Shown: positions 1 through 7,049 of the stretch, piece after piece
Layout of the letters: each line of letters begins with the position of its first letter
How positions within the stretch are numbered: the first letter of the stretch is position 1
Source: Caryophanales bacterium UBA1719
GTDB lineage: Bacteria; Bacillota_I; Bacilli_A; RFN20; CAG-826
Length of the DNA: 12,676 nucleotides
Direction: 5' to 3'
Assembly (NCBI GenBank): GCA_002317145.1
Contig: DCIT01000019.1
Location: 22,211-34,886, forward strand
The notes under the pieces: generated by a model
Database searches by the model: none
The model's input: the letters and a program-made list of their open reading frames with translations, nothing else
What the model was told of the DNA's origin: nothing
Translations under genes and position numbers: made by a program

Positions 1-126
1 ACAATTGCTCTTGCATATACTAATAAAAAAGACTACAAAGAAGCTCTTAATTTAATTAATAATGCATTTATTATTACTAGTAATAAAGTAAAGGAACCAA
101 AATTAATTTTAAAATATATAAAGTAA
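1..126 (+). CDS. C-terminal fragment of upstream protein, TPR-like end
   Basis: An open frame enters from the left edge and stops at TAA (124-126), giving the last 41 residues of a protein whose start lies outside the window. The fragment contains ALAYTNKKDYKEALNLINNA, which has the spacing of a tetratricopeptide-like helix pair: small residue, Tyr, then K-D-Y-x-x-A-L. The tail is Lys-rich. The stop is 1 nt before the dtd start, and dtd has no convincing ribosome binding site, so the two are probably translationally coupled. In many Firmicutes dtd follows relA; this tail does not look like the RelA C-terminus to me. Function is not assigned; the TPR reading rests on one repeat. Confidence 0.6.
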   Translation, partial: TIALAYTNKKDYKEALNLINNAFIITSNKVKEPKLILKYIK

Positions 127-127
127 T

Positions 128-583
128 ATGCGCTTAGTAATTCAAAACGTTTTATCTTCTTCAGTTACTATAGATAATAAAATTTATTCTTCTATAAATA
201 GAGGATATTTAGTTTTAGTAGGATTCACTAATGGTGATGATATAAATATCATTAATAAGATGATTGATAAATTATTAGCAATCCGTGTTTTTAATGATGA
301 GAATGGTAAGACTAATTTATCAATCAATGATATTAAAGGAGATATTTTAGTTGTATCTCAATTCACTTTATACGCAAACTTTAAAGAAGGTAGAAGACCA
401 TCATTTACAGATGCTTTACCTGGTCCAGTCTCTGAACCTTTATACAATGAATTTATTAATATATTAAAAAGTAAGTTTACAGGTAATATTCAAACAGGTG
501 TATTTGGTGCAGATATGAAAGTGTCATTAATTAATGATGGACCATTTACATCTATCTTAGATAGCAAGGATTTAATAAAATGA
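128..583 (+). CDS. dtd: D-aminoacyl-tRNA deacylase
   Basis: This 151-residue protein has the normal length of bacterial DTD, a cytosolic homodimer that hydrolyses D-amino acids, and also glycine wrongly placed on tRNA-Ala, from tRNA. Both family signatures are visible: SQFTL at residues 77-81 and N-D-G-P-F-T at 136-141. The Gly-Pro pair (138-139) forms the chiral selectivity filter in known structures. The N-terminus (MRLVIQNVLSSSVTID) aligns with the usual MRxVIQRV start, so ATG at 128 is right. The start is 1 nt after the upstream stop, with only a weak AAAG before it. The stop overlaps the mnmA start in an ATGA. The genes downstream include alaS, whose mischarging this enzyme can correct. 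Confidence 0.95.
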   Translation: MRLVIQNVLSSSVTIDNKIYSSINRGYLVLVGFTNGDDINIINKMIDKLLAIRVFNDENGKTNLSINDIKGDILVVSQFTLYANFKEGRRPSFTDALPGPVSEPLYNEFINILKSKFTGNIQTGVFGADMKVSLINDGPFTSILDSKDLIK

Positions 584-1716
584 AAAAGAAAGTATTAGTA
601 GGATTTTCAGGTGGAGTAGATTCTGCTATTGCAGCATATTTATTAATTAAGAAAGGTTATGATGTTACTGGTTGCTTTATGCGTAACTGGGATGCTTTAG
701 CAAATAATGATTACCTAGGTAATCCAACTATTAATAATTCTCAATGTCCTCAAGAAAAGGATTATCAAGATGCAGTGATTGCTGCTAAAACTTTAGGCAT
801 TAAATTATTAAGAGTTGATTTCATCAAAGAGTATTGGGATCATGTATTCTCATATTTTTTAAACGAATATAAAGAAGGTCGTACTCCTAATCCAGATATC
901 TTATGTAATAAGTATATTAAGTTTGATAGCTTCTTAAAGTTTGCAAAGAAGAATAAATTTGATTATATTGCCATGGGGCATTACGCTAAAAGAATTAAAG
1001 CATTTAAAAAAGATTTACTTTGTAAACCTTTAGATAAGAATAAAGATCAAACTTATTTCTTATCTCAACTTAATGAAAAACAAATATCTTCATGTTTATT
1101 TCCTTTAGGAGATATTGATAAACCAAAAGTTAGAGAGTTAGCAAATAAATTAAAATTAAATATCGCAAACAAAAAAGATTCAACTGGAGTCTGTTTTATT
1201 GGAGAACGTAATTTTAAACAGTTTTTAAATAATTATATTCCTGCTAAAAAGGGAGATATTATTGATATTTCTAATGATAGAAAAGTTGGCACTCATAATG
1301 GAGCATTCTATTACACAATTGGCCAAAGAAAAGGATTAGGTATTGGTGGTATTCATGGTGAGAAAGCTGAAGGTTGGGTAGTCATTAAAAAAGATGTAAA
1401 AAAGAATATAGTTTATGTTAGTAAAAATATTGATGATACTCCGTTAATGAGTAATCGTATTACTGTTACTAATATTAATTTATTAATTAATATAGATAAG
1501 GATTATCACGCTAACACTAAGTTCAGATATCGCGAAAAAGATTACGATACTTATTTAAATTTAATTGATAAAAATACTATTGAAGTAAAAGTTAATGGGT
1601 TAGCTAAAGCGGTTGCGCCTGGTCAAGCAGCAGTATTTTATACTTTAGACGGAATTATGATTGGTGGCGGTACAATTTCTAAGGTATATTTAGATAAGAA
1701 AAGATTAGATAAATAA
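580..1716 (+). CDS. mnmA: tRNA-specific 2-thiouridylase MnmA
   Basis: MnmA adenylates and then thiolates U34 of the tRNAs for Lys, Glu and Gln, taking persulfide sulfur from a cysteine desulfurase relay. The protein has 378 residues, as usual for the family. The N-terminal PP-loop ATP site is GFSGGVDS (8-15). The two catalytic cysteines sit in the expected contexts: C109 in TPNPDILCNK and C205 in STGVCFIGER. The DQTYFL motif is at 156-161, and a C-terminal beta-barrel-type region follows (IGGGTIS near the end). The ATG overlaps the dtd stop by 4 nt and has an AAGGA Shine-Dalgarno at 566-570, 9 nt upstream. No frame damage is seen. Confidence 0.96.
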   Translation: MKKKVLVGFSGGVDSAIAAYLLIKKGYDVTGCFMRNWDALANNDYLGNPTINNSQCPQEKDYQDAVIAAKTLGIKLLRVDFIKEYWDHVFSYFLNEYKEGRTPNPDILCNKYIKFDSFLKFAKKNKFDYIAMGHYAKRIKAFKKDLLCKPLDKNKDQTYFLSQLNEKQISSCLFPLGDIDKPKVRELANKLKLNIANKKDSTGVCFIGERNFKQFLNNYIPAKKGDIIDISNDRKVGTHNGAFYYTIGQRKGLGIGGIHGEKAEGWVVIKKDVKKNIVYVSKNIDDTPLMSNRITVTNINLLINIDKDYHANTKFRYREKDYDTYLNLIDKNTIEVKVNGLAKAVAPGQAAVFYTLDGIMIGGGTISKVYLDKKRLDK

Positions 1717-1725
1717 TTGTCGATA

Positions 1726-1753
1726 TATTTAATTTATAACTATAAATTATATA
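1726..1753. repeat. AT-only inverted repeat after mnmA
   Basis: The arms 1726-1738 and 1741-1753 pair over 13 positions with one mismatch, and the inner 8 bp (AATTTATA / TATAAATT) are perfect. The spacer is only AC, so an RNA hairpin would open to a 6-nt loop. No T run follows directly, and the stem contains no G or C, so it is at best a weak terminator for the dtd-mnmA transcript. It could instead be a DNA site upstream of the alaS promoter. The pairing is seen directly; the role is unknown. Confidence 0.45.
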
Positions 1754-1778
1754 AATAACTATTTTATTTATCTTTAAC

Positions 1779-1789
1779 TATGTTATTAT
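1779..1789 (+). promoter_or_regulatory. Extended -10 promoter for alaS
   Basis: TATG (1779-1782), one base, then TATTAT (1784-1789) match the Gram-positive TRTGn extended -10 pattern. No good -35 lies 16-18 bp upstream (only AT-rich sequence around 1761-1768), as is usual for extended -10 promoters. Transcription would start near A1797, so the transcript would begin about 3 nt before the alaS ATG. This is the only promoter-like element in the 83-nt gap that I can support. Confidence 0.5.
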
Positions 1790-1799
1790 TTTACTCACT

Positions 1800-4367
1800 A
1801 TGAGATACATGACTAGTAAAGAAATTAGAGAAACTTGGCTTAACTTCTTTAAAAGTAAAGGCCATCATATTGAGAAAGGTGCTTCTTTAATTCCTATTAA
1901 TGATCCAACATTACTTTGGATTAATGCTGGAGTAGCAGCACTTAAGAAATATTTTGATGGAAGAGAAATACCACCTAGTAGAAGAATTGCTAATATTCAA
2001 AAAAGTATTAGAACTAATGATATAGATAATGTTGGCAGAACAGCTAGACACCATACCTTCTTTGAAATGATGGGTAACTTTTCTATTGGAGATTATTTTA
2101 GAAATGAAGCGATAGAATTTGGATTTGAATTGTTAACTAGTGATAAATATTTTGGAATGCCTAAAGAAAAGTTATACATAACTTATTATCCTGATGATAA
2201 AGAATCATTTAATAAATGGGTATCCTTAGGAATTGATCCTTCTCATTTAATCGCTAGTAAAGATAATTTCTGGGAGATAGGTGAAGGACCTTGTGGACCT
2301 GATACTGAAATATATTTTGATAGAGGAGAAAAATATGATCCTAAAAATTTAGGACCTAGAATGATCGCTGAAGATATTGAAAATGACCGTTATATAGAAA
2401 TATGGAACATAGTTCTATCCCAGTTTAATTCTAAAGCTGGAGTAGATAGAAAAGATTATAAAGAATTACCAAGTAAAAATATCGATACAGGTGCAGGACT
2501 AGAAAGATTTGCATGTGTACTTCAAGGTGTAGAAACAAATTTTGATACTGATTTATTTAAACCAATTATCGATGAAGTTAGTAAATTAACAAATGTTAAA
2601 TATAGTGAAAACACAATGAGTTATAGAGTTATTGCTGATCATATTAAAGCATGTGTATTTGCATTAAATGATGGAGCGAACTTCTCTAACGAAGGACGTG
2701 GCTATGTTTTAAGAAGACTTCTTAGAAGAGCAGTCTCGCATGGTCATAAATTAAACATCAATGAACCATTTATGTATGCATTAGTAAAAGTTGTTGTAGA
2801 TAATTATTCTTCTTTTTATCCTGAACTAAATAAAAGAGTAGATTACTTAATTAATATTATTAAAAGTGAAGAAGAAAAATTCTTTAAAACATTAACTGTT
2901 GGAGAATCTTTGCTTAAAGAAATGGCAGCATCTCATAACATAGATGCTTTTAAACTTTATGATACTTATGGATTCCCAGTTGAACTAACTATTGAACTCG
3001 CGGATGAACTTCATGAAAAGGTTGATCTAGATTTATTTAATAAAAAAATGAATGAACAAAAAGAAAGAGCGAGATCTGCAAGAAACGATTTACAAAGTAT
3101 GCATTCACAGAGTGAAGATTTATTAAAGTGTGATGTTCCTTCTAAATTTGTTTATGAGAATAAATATTTAATTGGTAAAGTTGTCGCATTATTTAAAGAT
3201 GGTCATAAAGTTGATGAAGTAACTGATTCAGGAGAAGTCATATTTGATGTCACTAATTTCTACGCGGAAAGTGGTGGACAAATTACTGATATTGGAACTG
3301 CCACTAATAAAACTTCGGCCATTGAAATTAATAATGTTATTAAAGCTCCTTATAAGCAACATTTACATTATTTTAATGTAATAAAAGGAAGCGTTAAATT
3401 AAAAGACACCTTTACTCTTAAGATAAATAAGAATAGAAGAAAATTAATTACTAGAAATCATAGTGCTGCCCATTTATTAGATGCAACATTATCAAAAGTT
3501 TTAGGTAATAATGTTGAACAAAAAGGTAGCTTTGTTGGAGATGAATATTTGCGTTTTGATTTTAACTATAATTCTAAAATTGATCCTAAAGTTCTAAAAG
3601 AAATAGAGAATAAAGTTAATGAACAAATATCTTTAGGATTAGAAGTTAAGAAGATGATTCTTCCTATTGAAGAAGCTAAGAAATTAGGTGCTAAAATGGT
3701 GTTCACTGAAAAGTATGGCGACATTGTTAGAGTAGTTAAGATGGGAGATTATTCTATGGAATTCTGTGGAGGATGTCACGTTGATAATACTTCGGATATC
3801 GGAATATTTAAGATCGAATCTGAAGAATCAATTGCATCCGGTATTCGAAGAATAACTGCTAGAACTTCATTAGGAGCATCTAAATTAATTAATGATAAAG
3901 AAGAACAAGTTAATAAATTAATTGGTCAACTAGGAGCGAAGTCTCTTACTGAAGCAAGCAATATTCTTTCTTCGTTAATTAAAGAAAAAGATAATTTAAA
4001 GAATACTTTAAAATCACAAATGAATAAATTAGCAGCAACTGAAGCTTCTAGTATGAAGAATGAATTTAAAAATATTAAAGATCACCAAGTCTTAATTAAG
4101 AAAATTAGTAATGCTGATAGAGACTTATTATTAAATATCTCTAATACATTAAAAACAAATAACAATAATTATTTAATTATTTTACTTGGTAAATCTTCTA
4201 TTTATATAACTACTGATATTAATTCTGTTCATGCTGGTAACTTAATGAAAGAAGTCGCTAAACTAGGAGAAGGATCTGGTGGTGGCAAACCAACTGAAGC
4301 AAACGGAAAAGCTAATAAAGAAATAAATATTTCTGAGGTTGAAAATTTAGTTAATAATTTATTATGA
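1800..4367 (+). CDS. alaS: Alanyl-tRNA synthetase
   Basis: AlaS charges tRNA-Ala and proofreads misactivated Ser and Gly; at 855 residues it is close to the usual length of about 875. The class II aminoacylation core is N-terminal, with TARHHTFFEMMGNFSIGDYF and the motif 3 helix GYVLRRLLRRAV. The editing domain carries the zinc ligand pattern H554-x3-H558 (HSAAH) and C656-G-G-C-H660. A C-Ala (DHHA1-type) tail ends with GEGSGGGKPTEANGK. The start MRYMTSKEIRETWL aligns with the Bacillus-type MKHLTGAEVR start, favouring ATG 1800 over ATG 1809. No Shine-Dalgarno precedes either ATG, which is odd because the gene follows an 83-nt gap. The stop overlaps ruvX by 4 nt. Confidence 0.97.
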   Translation: MRYMTSKEIRETWLNFFKSKGHHIEKGASLIPINDPTLLWINAGVAALKKYFDGREIPPSRRIANIQKSIRTNDIDNVGRTARHHTFFEMMGNFSIGDYFRNEAIEFGFELLTSDKYFGMPKEKLYITYYPDDKESFNKWVSLGIDPSHLIASKDNFWEIGEGPCGPDTEIYFDRGEKYDPKNLGPRMIAEDIENDRYIEIWNIVLSQFNSKAGVDRKDYKELPSKNIDTGAGLERFACVLQGVETNFDTDLFKPIIDEVSKLTNVKYSENTMSYRVIADHIKACVFALNDGANFSNEGRGYVLRRLLRRAVSHGHKLNINEPFMYALVKVVVDNYSSFYPELNKRVDYLINIIKSEEEKFFKTLTVGESLLKEMAASHNIDAFKLYDTYGFPVELTIELADELHEKVDLDLFNKKMNEQKERARSARNDLQSMHSQSEDLLKCDVPSKFVYENKYLIGKVVALFKDGHKVDEVTDSGEVIFDVTNFYAESGGQITDIGTATNKTSAIEINNVIKAPYKQHLHYFNVIKGSVKLKDTFTLKINKNRRKLITRNHSAAHLLDATLSKVLGNNVEQKGSFVGDEYLRFDFNYNSKIDPKVLKEIENKVNEQISLGLEVKKMILPIEEAKKLGAKMVFTEKYGDIVRVVKMGDYSMEFCGGCHVDNTSDIGIFKIESEESIASGIRRITARTSLGASKLINDKEEQVNKLIGQLGAKSLTEASNILSSLIKEKDNLKNTLKSQMNKLAATEASSMKNEFKNIKDHQVLIKKISNADRDLLLNISNTLKTNNNNYLIILLGKSSIYITTDINSVHAGNLMKEVAKLGEGSGGGKPTEANGKANKEINISEVENLVNNLL

Positions 4368-4795
4368 ATCGCGTAATTGGTTTTGATTTAGGTAGCAAAA
4401 GTTTAGGTATCGCTATAAGTGATTCTTTAGGTTTGTCAGCGCATGGATTAGAGAACTTTCGTTTTAACGAAAATGGATATCGAACTGCAATTAATCATGC
4501 TATAGAAATTATAAAAAAAGAAAATGTAAATGAAATAGTTATAGGTTTAGCGTTAAACATGGATGGAAGCGAATCTAATTCAAGCAAAACAAGTAGAATT
4601 TTTAAAGATGAATTATTAAAAATAATACCAACATTAAAAATAACTATGATTGATGAAAGAGTTACAACTATGCTAGCCAATCGTTATTTACTAGAAGCTG
4701 ATATCTCTAGAGCAAAAAGAAAGAAAGTTATTGATATGGAAAGTGCAGTAATGATTCTTGAAACATACATGGAGCAAAAGAAAAATGGCAAATAA
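4364..4795 (+). CDS. ruvX: Putative pre-16S rRNA nuclease RuvX/YqgF
   Basis: This 143-residue RNase H-fold protein belongs to the YqgF family, which acts in 5' maturation of 16S rRNA and was first annotated as a Holliday junction resolvase. Visible motifs are IGFDLGSKSLGIA with catalytic D8, IVIGLALNMDGSES (usually GLPLNMDGS, here Pro to Ala), IDERVTT (D97-E98-R99) and a final I-D-M-E-S-A-V-M-I-L-E with D124. The alaS-ruvX order is common in Firmicutes, where a small yrzL gene often lies between; here they are fused by an ATGA overlap. A GAGG at 4335-4338 is too far upstream to serve, so translation is probably coupled to alaS. Confidence 0.93.
   Translation: MNRVIGFDLGSKSLGIAISDSLGLSAHGLENFRFNENGYRTAINHAIEIIKKENVNEIVIGLALNMDGSESNSSKTSRIFKDELLKIIPTLKITMIDERVTTMLANRYLLEADISRAKRKKVIDMESAVMILETYMEQKKNGK
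4771..4774 (+). promoter_or_regulatory. Shine-Dalgarno deciding the membrane gene start
   Basis: GGAG inside the end of ruvX lies 10 nt before ATG 4785. This favours ATG 4785 over the in-frame TTG at 4758, which would add nine polar residues and has no such site. Confidence 0.6.
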
Positions 4796-5312
4796 AAATG
4801 ATAAACAATTTAAGTCTCATAAAATATATCGTTGGATAGCCTTATTTGTTAAGTTAATAAGTTTACCTTTATTAAATTTAGCATTTATCGGACTTACTAG
4901 ACCAATGACTCTTCCTATCTCACAAGGTCAATCTACTCTAGGACATTTTTTGGCATTATTAATTTCATTAATTTTATACTTCTCAATAATATTTATTCTT
5001 AATAGAAAATTTAATTTTTATTGTAAAACTGATTTAAAGAAAAGTATTGCTGTCTATGTTTTAGTAGCGTTATTTTTATTCTCTATTGAATTAATATACG
5101 CTAACCCACTTAAGAATTATATTTATAAATTAACAAAGTTAGGATTAAAAGATGGTGCTACAGTTGCATCCTTTGCAACAGTTAATAATATCTGGGCATA
5201 CTTAGGAATTAACTTAGGTGTTACTTTATTATTTTCAACAATATCAAAGAATGTCATCTTCTTATTATTTAAGAAGGTATTAACTAAAGATAATGTTCTA
5301 GCAAAAATCTAA
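4785..5312 (+). CDS. Small multi-pass membrane protein, unknown function
   Basis: I do not recognise this 175-residue protein. After a basic, polar N-terminus (MANKNDKQFKSHK) there are about four hydrophobic stretches: residues 15-37, 50-70, 85-105 and 138-160. A Lys-rich loop lies near 110-125, and the tail is short and basic. No cysteine motif, signal peptidase site or nucleotide-binding motif is visible. The start is taken at ATG 4785 because of the GGAG at 4771-4774; a TTG at 4758 is possible. It overlaps ruvX by 11 nt and ends 1 nt before the first exporter gene, so it may be an accessory or assembly partner of the exporter. That is inference from position only. Confidence 0.85.
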   Translation: MANKNDKQFKSHKIYRWIALFVKLISLPLLNLAFIGLTRPMTLPISQGQSTLGHFLALLISLILYFSIIFILNRKFNFYCKTDLKKSIAVYVLVALFLFSIELIYANPLKNYIYKLTKLGLKDGATVASFATVNNIWAYLGINLGVTLLFSTISKNVIFLLFKKVLTKDNVLAKI

Positions 5313-5313
5313 T

Positions 5314-7047
5314 ATGTTCAAAATTTATAAAAAGTATCTTAAGAAATATAAATTACATTTAATCTTTGGACCACTTTTTAAAATACTTGAAGCAATATTT
5401 GAATTATTTGTACCTTTAGTACTCAAGTACATGATTGATAAAGTAGTAAATACTACTCTAGATGAAGCGATTAAAATACAAAGATTGTGGATATGTGGTG
5501 GAATCCTTTTAGGATTTGCAATATGTGGTTTTTTAACTACCATGATTGCTCAATATATTGCGTGTCGCGCCTCACAAGGAGTAGGCACTGATATTCGTGA
5601 TGATTTATATAAACATATTAACGAATTATCTTATAAAGAATTAGATAGTGTATCTTCAAGTAGACTCATCACTATATTAACTAATGATGTTAATAACATT
5701 CAAAACTCTGTAGCAATGTTAATACGTTTATTATTGCGCGCACCATTTATTGTTATTGGTGCTACTATCATGAGCTTTATAGTGAACTATATCGCCGGTT
5801 TAATTTTCTTAGGATCAACAATATTGTTGTTCTTAACAATTTATATTGTCACTAAGTTAATGTTACCTTACTCTAAGAAAGGTCAAAAAGAATTAGACAA
5901 CATAACATTACTTAGTAAAGAAAATTTATCCGGCAATAGAGTTGTAAGAGCCTTTAATAAAGAAGATTATGAAAAAACTCGTTTTATTAAATTAGAAGAA
6001 AAAGTTACTGATATATTTGTTAAATTATCATCCCGTCAATCTTTACTTGATCCATTAACTTTTATAATAGTTAATATTGCAACAATAATAGTGTTATATG
6101 TTTCGGGTATTCAATTCCCGAAAGGTGGAATTACTCAGGGTGATATTCAAGCATTAGTAAATTATTTTACTCAAATTCAAATTGCCGTTGTCGCAGTTAC
6201 AGGATTAGTAGTTATTTTTACAAGAGCGAGTGCATCCTCTAATAGAGTAGTGGAAATATTTAATTTACAGTCCTCCATAAAATATGGAGATATTGATAAT
6301 GTCGATACTAGTAAGAAAGAAGCAATTAGATTTAATAATGTTTCATTCTCATATTCAGAGAAAGCAAATAATGCTATTAACAATGTATCTTTTATTATTA
6401 ATAAAGGAGAGACAATCGGGATTATTGGATCTACCGGAAGTGGTAAATCTTCATTAGTAAATTTATTAAATAGATTTTATGATTCCACTAAAGGAGATAT
6501 ATACCTATTTAATAATAATATTAAATCTTACTCTAAGAAAGCATTATTCAATACTATTGCAACAGTCTCACAAAGAAATGTTTTGTTTAACGGAACAATA
6601 AAATCAAACTTATTAAAAGCGAAAAATAACGCAGATGATGAAGAACTCATAAAAGCACTTAAAGTTGCTCAGGCGTTTGATTTTGTATCAAATATGAGTA
6701 AAGGTTTAGATAGTGAAGTGTATCAATCTGGTAAAAATTTATCAGGTGGACAAAAACAAAGATTATCTATCGCTCGTGCGTTAGTTAAAGATTCTCCTAT
6801 ACTTATCTTAGATGATTCAAGTAGCGCATTAGACTATGAGACAGATAAGAAACTAAGAGAAGCAATTTCTAAATTAAATAAAACCACTTTAATAATTTCT
6901 CAAAGAGCAAGATCAGTTAGAAAAGCTGATAAAATTTTTGTTTTTGATAAAGGCAGTTTAGTTAATGTTGGAACACATGATGAACTATTAAATAGTTCTC
7001 GTATATATAAAGAGATTTGTATATCTCAAGATGAGGTTAGTGCTTAA
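5314..7047 (+). CDS. ABC exporter half-transporter, degenerate-site subunit
   Basis: This 577-residue type IV ABC exporter has an N-terminal membrane domain with six helices (about 15-38, 58-82, 135-157, 159-181, 248-268, 280-305) and a C-terminal ATPase. Walker A is GSTGSGKS (372-379, K378). The signature LSGGQ (476-480) is canonical. Walker B reads LILDDSS, with D501 where the catalytic Glu should be, and the H-switch His is Gln (Q530, ISQRARS). These two changes mark the TM287/BmrC-like half of heterodimeric exporters: it binds ATP at a site that hydrolyses poorly. The start is 1 nt after the membrane protein stop, with no clear Shine-Dalgarno, so coupling is likely. Substrate unknown; drugs, lipids and peptides are all possible for this family. 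Confidence 0.94.
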   Translation: MFKIYKKYLKKYKLHLIFGPLFKILEAIFELFVPLVLKYMIDKVVNTTLDEAIKIQRLWICGGILLGFAICGFLTTMIAQYIACRASQGVGTDIRDDLYKHINELSYKELDSVSSSRLITILTNDVNNIQNSVAMLIRLLLRAPFIVIGATIMSFIVNYIAGLIFLGSTILLFLTIYIVTKLMLPYSKKGQKELDNITLLSKENLSGNRVVRAFNKEDYEKTRFIKLEEKVTDIFVKLSSRQSLLDPLTFIIVNIATIIVLYVSGIQFPKGGITQGDIQALVNYFTQIQIAVVAVTGLVVIFTRASASSNRVVEIFNLQSSIKYGDIDNVDTSKKEAIRFNNVSFSYSEKANNAINNVSFIINKGETIGIIGSTGSGKSSLVNLLNRFYDSTKGDIYLFNNNIKSYSKKALFNTIATVSQRNVLFNGTIKSNLLKAKNNADDEELIKALKVAQAFDFVSNMSKGLDSEVYQSGKNLSGGQKQRLSIARALVKDSPILILDDSSSALDYETDKKLREAISKLNKTTLIISQRARSVRKADKIFVFDKGSLVNVGTHDELLNSSRIYKEICISQDEVSA

Positions 7048-7049
7048 TT

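Noticed and set aside
4495..4680. Minus-strand open frame of 61 codons inside ruvX
   Set aside because: It lies wholly within the well-supported ruvX gene, has low-complexity Ile/Ser-rich content and no recognisable start site.
4758..4784. TTG 4758 as start of the small membrane protein
   Set aside because: The extra nine residues are ruvX-overlap sequence with no SD before the TTG; ATG 4785 has GGAG 10 nt upstream.
5325..5543. Minus-strand open frame of 72 codons inside the first exporter gene
   Set aside because: It is the antisense shadow of the membrane domain, with no motif or ribosome binding site.
6177..6383. Minus-strand open frame of 68 codons inside the first exporter gene
   Set aside because: Antisense shadow between the membrane and ATPase domains; the sense frame is continuous and conserved.
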